Source: Acetobacterium woodii (GTDB taxonomy: Bacteria; Bacillota; Clostridia; Eubacteriales; Eubacteriaceae). From it: a DNA stretch of 64,000 bases. The notes below the pieces were generated by a model. That model had not been told where the DNA came from. It saw only the letters and a list, made by a program, of their open reading frames with translations, and did no database searches. Shown here piece by piece: positions 33,067-41,135 of the stretch. The DNA is taken from NCBI GenBank assembly GCA_016213825.1, contig JACQZP010000030.1, forward strand, positions 62,001 to 126,000. The letters are read 5' to 3'. Each line of letters starts with the position of its first letter. Positions within the stretch are counted from its first letter, which is position 1. A program made the translations under genes and the position numbers.

Positions 33067-33254
33067 AATTGCGAAATTAAAAAACATCGAACAACGGTTG
33101 CTTTGGGTACAGTTTCCACAAACGATTTCGTAACGTGTAGGCGAACAGTTCAGCGAACTGTCCGCCGTACAGTGTAGAAATTGTTTCGTGCAAAACTGCA
33201 CCCAAAGCTCACGGCAGTTTCGCTATTACCTATGACTATCAAAGAAGGGAGTGT
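33067..33254. repeat. Palindromic intergenic repeat, copy A (full)
   Basis: About 188 bp. Outer arms AATTGCGAAA / TTTCGCTATT; CTTTGGGTACAGTTT faces AAACTGCACCCAAAG (one mismatch); central perfect hairpin ACAGTTC-AGC-GAACTGT. Ends in AAAGAAGGGAGTG, which is the niaR ribosome binding site. Between nadC and niaR. Confidence 0.8.
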
Positions 33255-33259
33255 AAACC

Positions 33260-33778
33260 ATGAAAAAACAGCAGCGACAAGAAGATATTATTAAAACCCT
33301 GCGGTCTTCCCGGGAACCCGTTTCGGGAACGGCCTTGTCAGAAATTTATCGAGTGAGTCGTCAGAGCATTGTCCAGGATATTGCACTCCTGAAAGCGGCG
33401 CACTACAATATTATCTCAACCAATAAGGGCTATATTCTGATCGACCCGCCGCCCAAAGAGCAGGTTTTTAAGGTCTATCATACGCATGAAGAAATCGCGG
33501 ATGAGCTTTACACCATCGTCGATGCTGGTGGTTTTGTGAAGGATGTGTTCATCATTCATGATCTTTATGGAAAGATCCAGGTCGATCTGTTTCTGGCCAC
33601 CAGAGCGGACGTGGATGCTTTTGTGGCTGGGCTGGATGAAAAGCAGACCAGCCCGCTGATGAAGCTCACCGACAAATATCATTATCATACCGTCGAAGCA
33701 GTTTCGGACATCATTCTTCAGGCAGTGGAAAAGAGTTTAAAAGAAAAAGGATATTTAATCACCCCGGGTGATTTTTAA
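33260..33778 (+). CDS. niaR: NiaR family NAD-responsive transcriptional repressor (HTH-3H)
   Basis: 172 residues. N-terminal winged helix (residues 5-60: RQEDIIKTLRSSREPVSGTA, YRVSRQSIVQDIALLKAA) and the C-terminal 3H domain with its conserved histidines (VYHTHEE, FIIHDLYG, DKYHYHTVEAVS). NiaR senses nicotinic acid and represses NAD synthesis and niacin uptake genes. Here it follows nadABC, consistent with self and operon control through the dyad at 29891-29918. The ATG at 33260 uses GGGAG supplied by the repeat element, which separates it from nadC. Confidence 0.88.
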   Translation: MKKQQRQEDIIKTLRSSREPVSGTALSEIYRVSRQSIVQDIALLKAAHYNIISTNKGYILIDPPPKEQVFKVYHTHEEIADELYTIVDAGGFVKDVFIIHDLYGKIQVDLFLATRADVDAFVAGLDEKQTSPLMKLTDKYHYHTVEAVSDIILQAVEKSLKEKGYLITPGDF

Positions 33779-33810
33779 ATCAGAAATTTGGGTATGAAAA
33801 GAATAGCATA

Positions 33811-33845
33811 AAAAAAGGAAGACATCAGGTGGTTTTCCTTTTTTA
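33811..33845 (+). terminator. Terminator after niaR
   Basis: AAAAAAGGAA ... TTCCTTTTTT hairpin ending in T's. Confidence 0.7.
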
Positions 33846-33927
33846 GTTGCGTCAGAAAGTTCATATTTTGACACAGGATGATCTCTTGTGCAAAAGATCA
33901 GTTAAATCAATGAAGGGTGGAATAATT

Positions 33928-34758
33928 GTGAGTAAAATAGTATGTCAGCTCTGTCCGCATCACTGTAAATTAGATCAGGACGAGATCGGATTTTGTCGCG
34001 CCAGAATTAACAAATCAGATGTGATTGAAGCGCTGAATTATGGAATCGTAACAGCCATTTCATTGGATCCCATTGAAAAAAAACCATTGCGTCGCTTTTT
34101 CCCGGGAACTAAAATTCTTTCAGTCGGGAGCTTCGGCTGTAATTTAAGGTGTTCTTTTTGTCAGAACTACGAAATTTCGATGGCCGGCATCGAAGAAGCT
34201 CATGGGCGCAGAATGAGCCCCGAAAGTCTTGTCAACAATGCCATTAGATTGGTCGATGAAGGGAATATCGGTCTGGCCTATACCTACAATGAACCGCTGG
34301 TCGGTTATGAATTTGTCAGAGACTGCGCCAAAGAGATCAAGAAAAACGGTTTGAAGAATGTTCTGGTTACCAACGGAAACTTTTGTGAAGAACCGATTCG
34401 AGAGATCCTGCCGGAGATTGATGCCTTGAACATTGACTTGAAAGCATTTACCCAGGCGTTTTATAAAAAAATAAAAGGGGATTTGGAAACGGTGAAACAA
34501 ACCATCAAAATTGCCAGTGAGTATAGTCATGTGGAAGTAACCACATTAATTATACCTGGTGAAAATGATAGTGAAGCGGAAATCCGGGCACTGTCTCAAT
34601 GGCTGGGTTCAGTCAACAAGACCATTCCCCTGCATTTGTCACGGTTTTTCCCGAGATACGAAATGGTGGATCGGGAAGCCACTGAGGTTAATGAGGTTTA
34701 TCATCTTGCCGATATAGCCAGGGAGTCCCTGGAATTTGTCTATGCTGGAAATTGTTGA
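33928..34758 (+). CDS. amrS: AmmeMemoRadiSam-type radical SAM enzyme
   Basis: 276 residues. An N-terminal Cys cluster (Cys6, Cys9, Cys13, Cys23) precedes the radical SAM motif CNLRCSFC (Cys71, Cys75, Cys78). Family features YNEPLVGYEF, KNVLVTNGN and NIDLKAF are present. This matches the AmmeMemoRadiSam system radical SAM protein (AmrS), related to pyruvate formate-lyase activating enzymes; the usual partners with AMMECR1 and Memo domains are not adjacent here. The start is GTG 33928 with AGGGTGG upstream; the frame continues further up, but those codons lack a site. It precedes a phosphoesterase gene by 10 nt, so the two are probably one operon. Confidence 0.82.
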   Translation: MSKIVCQLCPHHCKLDQDEIGFCRARINKSDVIEALNYGIVTAISLDPIEKKPLRRFFPGTKILSVGSFGCNLRCSFCQNYEISMAGIEEAHGRRMSPESLVNNAIRLVDEGNIGLAYTYNEPLVGYEFVRDCAKEIKKNGLKNVLVTNGNFCEEPIREILPEIDALNIDLKAFTQAFYKKIKGDLETVKQTIKIASEYSHVEVTTLIIPGENDSEAEIRALSQWLGSVNKTIPLHLSRFFPRYEMVDREATEVNEVYHLADIARESLEFVYAGNC

Positions 34759-34768
34759 GGCGCTATAA

Positions 34769-36292
34769 ATGGGAAATAAACGTTCAAAAAAAACAAATAA
34801 TCGCTTATCAAAGCAGATTAAAGAAATCGAACAGCTCATTGTTCCAGTTCCAGTACCGATAACTGATCTGGATCTGGACTTCCATTCAGAAAAACAATGC
34901 TATACCTTCTTTCTGGATCCAGTAATTGCCACATCACCCAATGTGGAAAGCTCCGAAATTATTAAGTATGGCAAAGAGGGCTATGGCGGATGGACGTCAA
35001 ACAGCAATCCTGAATTGGAAAAGCGGATGGAGCTGCTGACGGAAGACTATCAAAGTCCAGCAGTCAATCAGGCAGAAACACTGCTCCATTTTTTCGCCAT
35101 GACCGATCTTCATATCACTGACGGAGAATTTCCGGCCCATGGGATTTATACAAAGTATGGTGGCGGGATTGTGTCCGTCTATTCTGAGATGATGCATTAT
35201 ACAACCCATGTTTTGGATGGTGCTATCCATTCGATTAATGCCATTCACCATGAGAATCCCATGGATTTTGGTTTGTCAATGGGCGATAATACCAATAATG
35301 CCCGATACAACGAACTCCGATGGTCTATCGACGTATTTGATGGGGGCGAAATTAATCTGGACTTCGGCATCAATAATAATCCCCGAATTGGACCGCGAAA
35401 AAATTTTTATGATGATTTTATGGCAGTGGGATTGAATCAACAGATTCCCTGGTATCAGGTCATCGGCAATCATGATCACATCTGGCCCGATAAAAAACCA
35501 AAAGTCGTTTCCGACGATCCCAGCCGACGGTTTTTGTTTCGGGCAGACTGGATGAAGGAATTTTTCAAGACCAGTACCAAACCGATTGGGCACGGATTTA
35601 CAGCGGCTCATCTTGAGAGCGGTTTTGCCTGCTACGCCTTTGAACCAAAGGAAGGTGTCCCCTTAAAGGTTATTGTGCTGGACAATACCCAACCGGATGA
35701 TGATCCCAACGTTAATGGCTATGCTCATGGTTCATTGGATCGGTTGCGCTTTGATTGGTTGATCAATGAACTGGATAAGGGCCAGGAAGAGGGGAAATTG
35801 ATGATTATTGCCGCCCATATTCCTATCGGGGTGGAATATCTGGAACCACTCACTAAACCCTTCATGTCCTGGAGCACGATTTCTCAAGTATCGGAACCGG
35901 AAATTATCGAAAAACTTCACTCCTATCCCAACTTGATCTTATGGGTTGCCGGACATCGGCACCGTAATACGGTAACGCCCCTGAAATCACCGGACCCAAT
36001 TCAGCCGGAACGTGGTTTCTGGGTGGTTGAAGCAGCATCACTCCGGGATTTTCCGCAGAATTTTCGAACCTTTGAAATCCTCAAAAACAGTGATAATACC
36101 ATCTCAATTGTCACTAAAAATATTAGTCCCACGGTGAAAGAGGGATCATTTGCCAGCATTGCCCGATCTTACGCGGTGGCAGCTCAGCAGACTTTTAATG
36201 GCCGGACCGACATGATGCCAACGGGATCTTATAACGCGGAGCTGATGGTGGCCTTAAGTCCAGAAATGAAAAAAATAATTACTGAGTTTTGA
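34769..36292 (+). CDS. Calcineurin-like metallophosphoesterase
   Basis: 507 residues with the complete two-metal motif set: TDLHITDGE (about residues 112-120), GDNTNN, GNHDH, AAHIP and GHRHRN. No signal peptide or Tat motif is seen; the N-terminus is basic (MGNKRSKKTNNRLSKQI), so a cytoplasmic location is expected, although some relatives (PPA1498 type) are exported. Substrate unknown; the family includes nucleotidases, phosphodiesterases and phosphonate enzymes. It starts 10 nt after amrS. No terminator is recognisable between it and the sigma-54 activator gene. Confidence 0.78.
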   Translation: MGNKRSKKTNNRLSKQIKEIEQLIVPVPVPITDLDLDFHSEKQCYTFFLDPVIATSPNVESSEIIKYGKEGYGGWTSNSNPELEKRMELLTEDYQSPAVNQAETLLHFFAMTDLHITDGEFPAHGIYTKYGGGIVSVYSEMMHYTTHVLDGAIHSINAIHHENPMDFGLSMGDNTNNARYNELRWSIDVFDGGEINLDFGINNNPRIGPRKNFYDDFMAVGLNQQIPWYQVIGNHDHIWPDKKPKVVSDDPSRRFLFRADWMKEFFKTSTKPIGHGFTAAHLESGFACYAFEPKEGVPLKVIVLDNTQPDDDPNVNGYAHGSLDRLRFDWLINELDKGQEEGKLMIIAAHIPIGVEYLEPLTKPFMSWSTISQVSEPEIIEKLHSYPNLILWVAGHRHRNTVTPLKSPDPIQPERGFWVVEAASLRDFPQNFRTFEILKNSDNTISIVTKNISPTVKEGSFASIARSYAVAAQQTFNGRTDMMPTGSYNAELMVALSPEMKKIITEF

Positions 36293-36368
36293 TAAATTTC
36301 AAAGCAGACAGCCAAGCGAAACTACTTTCCTAATTGTATGAATAATTATTAATTTGGAGGTAAAGTTC

Positions 36369-37760
36369 ATGGAACCAAGGACGCTGATGGAAAAATTTAA
36401 AAATGGAGACGAACTGACCCAGGAAATGCGATATGAAATCATTGACTCCTACAAATTAATGGATGTGGCTCTGGATTCAATCCTCAATGGTCTGATGATC
36501 ATTGGTACAGATCTGAAAATTAAAAAAATCAATAATAAAATTTCAGAACTTTTTCAAATGGGCGATGATGATATTTTCAAGCTGGATATGAATGTGGTCT
36601 TAAAAGATATCGATATCGTCAACAACATTTTTATTAATAAACGAAAATTCAGTTACTCTGATATTACCCTTTTTATTGGGCATAAAAAAATTGACAGTTT
36701 TCTGGATATTACCCCAGTTGTTTTTAATGATAAGGTAATGGGCGCGGTATTGGTCATTCGGGAGTCCAAACAGGTCCGTAAAGAAATCAATAAGTTAGCT
36801 GGTTTTCGAGCAAATTATACCTTTGAGAAGATCATAACCAATAACAAAACCATGATGGAATTGATCACCACCGCTAAAAGAATTTCTAAAACCCACTGCT
36901 CGGTGCTTATTGAAGGGGAAAGCGGTACTGGTAAAGAACTTTTTGCCCAATCCATTCATAACGAAAGCCAGCGCCGAAACGGGCCTTTTATTGCCATCAA
37001 CTGCGCAGCCATTCCCAAGGAGCTGGTGGAGAGCGAGTTTTTTGGATATGAAACCGGTTCATTTACCGGAGCCATCAAGGGCGGCATGCCGGGAAAATTT
37101 GAGCTGGCCAATGGCGGTACCTTATTTCTTGATGAAATCGGTGAGATCCCGCTAGAGATGCAACCCAAACTTTTACGGGTGTTGGATGAAAACAAGGTGA
37201 TGCGGATCGGTGGGAATTATGAACGAGAATTGGACGTTCGGATTATTGCGGCCACCAATCGAAATCTTTTAAATGAGATGTCCAAAGAGGCTTTCCGGCA
37301 GGATCTTTATTTTCGGCTTAATGTTATAAATCTCAGGTTACCGCCGTTAAAAAAAAGGCAGGAAGATATTCTGGTATTAGGAAAATACTTTCTGCAACAA
37401 TTAAACCAAGAGAACAGTGGGGTTTCTAAATACTTCAGTAAAAAATTTGAGGATAAACTACTGGAATATGAATGGGAAGGTAATGTGCGAGAACTAAAAA
37501 ATATTGTCCAGCGCGGTTACTATATGTCAACCGGAGATCAGATTGAAAATATGGAAGTTTTGCTGAAAGACAAAGAAGAAAAATCGCAGGTTTCAGAAAG
37601 TGAAGGCGAAACCTTAAAAGACCTGGAAAAGAACAGCATTGAACACGCTTTATTTTTAAACAACGGCAATGCGGTAAAGGCGGCTGAGGAGTTAAGCATC
37701 AGCCGGGCGACAATCTATCGAAAAATCAAAGCCTATGATATTCATGTCACTGGCGCATAA
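36369..37760 (+). CDS. Sigma-54 dependent transcriptional activator (PAS-AAA+-Fis)
   Basis: 463 residues. N-terminal sensor of PAS type (about residues 35-140: NGLMIIGTDLKIKKIN, FLDITPVVFNDKVMGAVLV), AAA+ domain with Walker A GESGTGKE (183-190), sigma-54 contact loop GSFTGA (230-235, variant of GAFTGA), Walker B TLFLDEIGE, and a Fis-type helix-turn-helix at the end (NAVKAAEELSISRATIYRKI). It activates transcription from -24/-12 promoters. Two such promoters follow directly: 37817-37832 and 40716-40731. It is the likely acetoin-operon activator, though it lacks the GAF arrangement of AcoR. Start ATG 36369, with GGAGG 8 nt before; a terminator follows. Confidence 0.88.
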   Translation: MEPRTLMEKFKNGDELTQEMRYEIIDSYKLMDVALDSILNGLMIIGTDLKIKKINNKISELFQMGDDDIFKLDMNVVLKDIDIVNNIFINKRKFSYSDITLFIGHKKIDSFLDITPVVFNDKVMGAVLVIRESKQVRKEINKLAGFRANYTFEKIITNNKTMMELITTAKRISKTHCSVLIEGESGTGKELFAQSIHNESQRRNGPFIAINCAAIPKELVESEFFGYETGSFTGAIKGGMPGKFELANGGTLFLDEIGEIPLEMQPKLLRVLDENKVMRIGGNYERELDVRIIAATNRNLLNEMSKEAFRQDLYFRLNVINLRLPPLKKRQEDILVLGKYFLQQLNQENSGVSKYFSKKFEDKLLEYEWEGNVRELKNIVQRGYYMSTGDQIENMEVLLKDKEEKSQVSESEGETLKDLEKNSIEHALFLNNGNAVKAAEELSISRATIYRKIKAYDIHVTGA

Positions 37761-37772
37761 AAAATATTATAA

Positions 37773-37807
37773 GTCTGCAACTGGATATGGTTGCAGATTT
37801 TTTTTAG
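37773..37807 (+). terminator. Terminator after sigma-54 activator gene
   Basis: TCTGCAAC / GTTGCAGA stem with a T8 run. Confidence 0.85.
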
Positions 37808-37816
37808 AAACATGTT

Positions 37817-37832
37817 TGGCATGAAATATGCT
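37817..37832 (+). promoter_or_regulatory. Sigma-54 promoter before the ABC transporter operon
   Basis: TGGCATGAAATATGCT: GG and GC separated by exactly 10 nt, close to consensus TGGCAC-N5-TTGCT (two core differences). It lies just after the activator's terminator and 68 nt before the transporter start. No clear upstream activator site like those at 40568-40621 is seen nearby. Confidence 0.6.
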
Positions 37833-37899
37833 AGAATATAGATTGGCAAGAAGAAAAGAAAAAGAAAGTAAAGAAGAAATGAAAGCAGGAGCACAATTA

Positions 37900-38673
37900 A
37901 TGAGAAAGTATCAAAATATCGTTGACCGATTAATACCAATTGTGTTTATTCTGGCTATTCTCATTTTATGGCAGCTGGTTGTCGATCTGGGATGGGTGGA
38001 AAGATATGTATTGCCATCACCAATGGATATTATTAAGGCCTTGGTTGAAAATTGGTCAGAGATTATGATGCACACCGGGGTGACTTTTTTCGAAGGCATG
38101 GTCGGCCTCGTTGTTGCTATTTCACTCTCGCTGTTGATGGCTATTGCCATGGATCAGTATCCGATGGTCAAAAAAGCCGTTTATCCGGTGCTGGTCATGT
38201 CGCAAACGGTGCCCATTATTGTCATTGCCCCCTTATTGGCGATGTGGTTTGGTTTTGGGATTGCGCCAAAAATATTCGTAGTGGTACTGGTTTGTTTTTT
38301 CCCGATTACCGTCAATTTGATTGAAGGACTGCAAAGTGTGGATGGCGAACTCATCAATTTGACGCGGTCAATGGGGGCGTCGAAGCGTCAGATTTTTACT
38401 AAAATCAAGTTTCCCAGTGCGTTGCCCTATTTTTTTTCAGGGCTGAAAATAGCGGTGACTTATAGCATTATGGGTGCGGTGATCGGTGAATGGCTGGGAG
38501 GAAAAGCCGGGTTAGGGGTTTATATGCTCAGAGCAAGGCATGCTTTTGCCCTGGATCTGGTATTTGCTTCGATTCTGGTCATTGTGATTTTATCGATTGG
38601 GCTTTTTTATGGGATCGCGATGATTCAACGGGCACTGATGCCCTGGGAAAGATTAAAGGAGGAAGAGGGATGA
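37900..38673 (+). CDS. ABC transporter permease (thiamine-precursor/ThiX type)
   Basis: 257-residue membrane protein with about six transmembrane helices and the permease loop (LTRSMGASKRQIFTKIKFPSAL). It is of the SsuC/TauC/ThiX class and pairs with the NMT1-type binding protein encoded next. The ATG at 37900 has AGGAG 8 nt upstream. An ATG at 37828 in the same frame overlaps the sigma-54 promoter and cannot be used from that transcript. Its stop overlaps the start of the binding-protein gene (ATGA). Confidence 0.85.
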   Translation: MRKYQNIVDRLIPIVFILAILILWQLVVDLGWVERYVLPSPMDIIKALVENWSEIMMHTGVTFFEGMVGLVVAISLSLLMAIAMDQYPMVKKAVYPVLVMSQTVPIIVIAPLLAMWFGFGIAPKIFVVVLVCFFPITVNLIEGLQSVDGELINLTRSMGASKRQIFTKIKFPSALPYFFSGLKIAVTYSIMGAVIGEWLGGKAGLGVYMLRARHAFALDLVFASILVIVILSIGLFYGIAMIQRALMPWERLKEEEG

Positions 38674-39644
38674 AAAAGAAATTAATGTTGATTGCAGTCG
38701 GAATTTTGATGATTACATTAACCGGGTGCGCCCAGAAAGAAGATCAGAAAATCACCGTAGTACTGGATTGGGTGCCGAATACCAATCATACCGGACTCTA
38801 TGTCGCCCAACAGTTAGGTTATTTTAAAGAAGAGGGTCTAGACGTTGAAATAATCCAACCATCCGAGGGCGGCAGTGCCGATCTTATCGCCGCTGGTCAG
38901 GGAGACTTTGGGATCAGTTATCAGGAACAGGTCACCTATGCAAGAACTGCGGCCAACCCACTGCCGATTAAGGCCATCGCCGCCATTATTCAGCATAACA
39001 CTTCCGGGTTTGCCTCACCAGCTGATCGCAACATTGTCGCTCCTAAAAATTTCGCAGGCAAAAAATACGGTGGCTGGGGTTCACCGATGGAAGTAGCGAC
39101 GCTGAAAGGGTTGATGGAAGCCGACAATGCTGATTTTAATCAACTTGAAATTGTTGATGTGGGAGCCTTGGACTTTTTTACAGCGGTTAAGGAGCATGTC
39201 GATTTCACCTGGATCTTTTATGGTTGGGATGGGGTTTCAGCAGAACTGCAGAACTATCCCATCAATTTTATCCGTCTCCAGGATGTGGACAAAAATCTCG
39301 ATTATTATACCCCGGTAATTATTGCCAGTGAAGATTATCTGGCCAAAAATCCGGAAACGACCAAGAAGTTTTTAAGAGCAGTCTCCAAAGGCTATCAATA
39401 TGCTATTGACAATCCCGAAGCAGCGGCCGATCTGCTGCTTGTTGAAAACCCGGAGATTGACCGTGATCTGGCTGTGGCATCCCAAAAATATCTAGCTGGC
39501 GAATATCAGAGTGATGCCGCAAAATGGGGCGTGATGAAGTCTAGTATCTGGGAAAACTATGGAAAATGGATGTATGATCATGGTTTGCTGGAAAATCAAT
39601 TGAATGCAGATGAGGCATTTACGAATGAATACCTGCCAGAATAA
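38670..39644 (+). CDS. NMT1/THI5-like substrate-binding lipoprotein (ThiY type)
   Basis: 324 residues. Lipoprotein signal peptide ending in LTGC (Cys at residue 18). The mature protein begins VVLDWVPNTNHTGLYVAQQLGYFKEEGLDVEI, typical of NMT1/THI5 proteins that bind the pyrimidine precursor of thiamine or its breakdown products (formylaminopyrimidine). DWxPNTNHTGLY is the strongest family signal. It delivers substrate to the permease before it and the ATPase after it. The substrate is inferred from family; riboflavin or other pyrimidines are alternatives. Overlaps the ATPase start by 20 nt. Confidence 0.85.
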   Translation: MKKKLMLIAVGILMITLTGCAQKEDQKITVVLDWVPNTNHTGLYVAQQLGYFKEEGLDVEIIQPSEGGSADLIAAGQGDFGISYQEQVTYARTAANPLPIKAIAAIIQHNTSGFASPADRNIVAPKNFAGKKYGGWGSPMEVATLKGLMEADNADFNQLEIVDVGALDFFTAVKEHVDFTWIFYGWDGVSAELQNYPINFIRLQDVDKNLDYYTPVIIASEDYLAKNPETTKKFLRAVSKGYQYAIDNPEAAADLLLVENPEIDRDLAVASQKYLAGEYQSDAAKWGVMKSSIWENYGKWMYDHGLLENQLNADEAFTNEYLPE

Positions 39645-40377
39645 ACCGGTGCTCAAAGTTGAACAGGTCACCAAGGAATATAATCACAAGAATATTATCG
39701 AAGGTATTGATCTTTACTTGAATCAGGGCGAGTTTGTGACGATTCTTGGCCCCAGTGGCTGTGGAAAAAGTACGCTCTTTAACGTTATTGCTGGACTGCT
39801 GACGCCGGAAACAGGAAAGATCTTTGTGAACGATGCCGAGGTCACCGGAAGGACCGGGATTGTCAGCTATATGTATCAGAAAGACCTGTTGTTGCCCTGG
39901 CGAACCGTTGTCGACAATGGCATTTTGCCACTGGAAATTCGGGGAATCAAGAAAAAGGAAGCGCGCGAAAAAGTACGGGAGATGTTGCCAGTTTTTGAAT
40001 TGGAAAGTGATGGCGATAAATACCCCAATCAGCTTTCCGGTGGAATGAAACAGCGGGTTTCGTTGTTGCGAACCTATATGTTTTCAAAAGAAATAATGCT
40101 GCTGGACGAGCCTTTCGGGGGACTGGACGCCATCACCCGGCTTAAAATGCAGGAGTATCTGATGGCGATACTAAAAAAAATTAAGGGATCAGTTTTATTT
40201 ATTACCCATGATATTGATGAAGCAATCTTTTTATCAGATCGTATTTACGTCATCAACGGCTCCCCGGCGCACATTGTGGAAGAGTTCAAAGTGCCACAGA
40301 AGCATAAAGAAACTCAAGCGGCTTTGGTCTCCAGTGAGCTAAGCCAGCTTCGCCGTGACATCTTAAAACGATTGTGA
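39625..40377 (+). CDS. ABC transporter ATP-binding protein (ThiZ type)
   Basis: 250 residues. Walker A GPSGCGKST, Q-loop SYMYQKDLLLPW, signature LSGGMKQR, Walker B IMLLDEPFGGLD and switch FITHDIDEA. Of the nitrate/sulfonate/pyrimidine importer ATPase subgroup. The start ATG 39625 lies inside the binding-protein gene. Last gene of the transporter operon; a hairpin at 40385-40408 without a T-run follows, then the acetoin promoter region. Confidence 0.87.
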   Translation: MNTCQNKPVLKVEQVTKEYNHKNIIEGIDLYLNQGEFVTILGPSGCGKSTLFNVIAGLLTPETGKIFVNDAEVTGRTGIVSYMYQKDLLLPWRTVVDNGILPLEIRGIKKKEAREKVREMLPVFELESDGDKYPNQLSGGMKQRVSLLRTYMFSKEIMLLDEPFGGLDAITRLKMQEYLMAILKKIKGSVLFITHDIDEAIFLSDRIYVINGSPAHIVEEFKVPQKHKETQAALVSSELSQLRRDILKRL

Positions 40378-40567
40378 CACCCTTGGGCGAGCAAAGCTCG
40401 ACCCGACACCTAGACCAGTCAGATTAATGAATACAAGCAACAAGACGTGATTTGTAAGGGTGGCCATTAGCCACCCATATTATGAACCAAGTATTGATAG
40501 TTCAATTAACACAAATAATCGACATTTTTTGCAGTGGCGGCTCATGACCGCCGGTTTTCCAAAGCAG

Positions 40568-40621
40568 TCTCATTTTTGAGACTGCTTTTCTCATTATGAG
40601 ACTTTAATTCTCATAATGAGA
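40568..40621. promoter_or_regulatory. Three phased inverted repeats: probable upstream activator sites
   Basis: TCTCATTTTTGAGA (40568-40581), TCTCATTATGAGA (40589-40601) and TCTCATAATGAGA (40609-40621). Centres are 20-21 bp apart, two helical turns, and lie roughly 125-170 bp before the expected start of transcription. This is the expected geometry for sigma-54 activator binding. The first could also be read as a terminator stem (AAGCAGTCTCA), but the repeated half-site favours protein binding. Confidence 0.7.
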
Positions 40622-40715
40622 ATTAATCACAGCACCGATTGGAGTATCCGTTCCCAAAAATAGAAATTTGCAGGGTTTTAGTAAACGTTTAAATAAAAAT
40701 AAAAACCATAGAATT

Positions 40716-40731
40716 TGGCACAAATATTGCT
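40716..40731 (+). promoter_or_regulatory. Sigma-54 (-24/-12) promoter of the acetoin operon
   Basis: TGGCACAAATATTGCT fits TGGCAC-N5-TTGCT exactly, with 10 nt between GG and GC. Transcription should start near 40742, about 50 nt before the first gene. Confidence 0.88.
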
Positions 40732-40793
40732 CTATTAATAATCAATACACAAAGCAATGCCCAAAAACAACATCAAAACAAGGAGGTTTGTAG

Positions 40794-41096
40794 ATGGCAT
40801 TAAAAGCAGCATTTATTTTTATTGCCCCAAATGCGGATCCGGCCATTCACCGTGCAACGGTTGAAACTGAACAGGTTACCCTGATTTCAGTTGGGGTTTC
40901 GTCTTATGAAAGTGCCGTGGATGTAGCTCTGAAACTTGTCGAAGAAGGGGTAGGAGCCTTTGAATTGTGCGGTGGATTTGGACACCGAGGAACAGCTATG
41001 ATCAGTGAGGCTGTCAAAGGTAAAGCAGCGGTTGGCGTAGTAAGGTTTGATATTCATCCCGGACTGGGAAACAAGAGTGGGGATGAAATTTTCTAG
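40794..41096 (+). CDS. DUF6506 family protein leading the acetoin operon
   Basis: 100-residue protein that I match to the DUF6506 family from its AAFIFIAPNADPAIHRATVET start and ELCGGFGHRGTAMISEAV core. No signal peptide or membrane segment; a compact alpha/beta fold with Gly-rich loops is likely. Function unknown. ATG 40794 with AGGAGG upstream, first gene after the sigma-54 promoter and before a second small conserved protein and acoA. Being co-transcribed with a dehydrogenase complex suggests a role in acetoin use, cofactor handling or product sensing; nothing more can be read from the sequence. Confidence 0.72.
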   Translation: MALKAAFIFIAPNADPAIHRATVETEQVTLISVGVSSYESAVDVALKLVEEGVGAFELCGGFGHRGTAMISEAVKGKAAVGVVRFDIHPGLGNKSGDEIF

Positions 41097-41135
41097 CGGA
41101 AAGATAAAACCAATAAGGCTTTTGTAAGTTGGGAG

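Larger units (their letters stand above)
40378..40793. other. Regulatory region before the acetoin operon
   Basis: 416 bp without a gene. In order: hairpin GGGCGAGC-AAA-GCTCGACCC (about 40395-40415), perfect hairpin GGGTGGC-CATTA-GCCACCC (40458-40476), hairpin GGCGG-CTCATGA-CCGCC (about 40535-40552), three TCTCA-TGAGA inverted repeats (40568-40621) and the -24/-12 promoter (40716-40731). Confidence 0.7.

Noticed and set aside
37828-37899. Upstream ATG as start of the ABC permease
   Set aside because: It overlaps the -24/-12 promoter and has no ribosome binding site; the ATG at 37900 has AGGAG.
37760-37900. TPP riboswitch before the thiamine-precursor transporter
   Set aside because: The conserved CTGAGA and ACCTGA core segments are not visible; only a terminator and a -24/-12 promoter are.
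40561-40590. Terminator of the transporter operon (AAGCAGTCTCA stem)
   Set aside because: Its core is the first of three equal TCTCA-TGAGA sites in helical phase and no true T-run follows; activator binding explains it better, though a dual role is possible.
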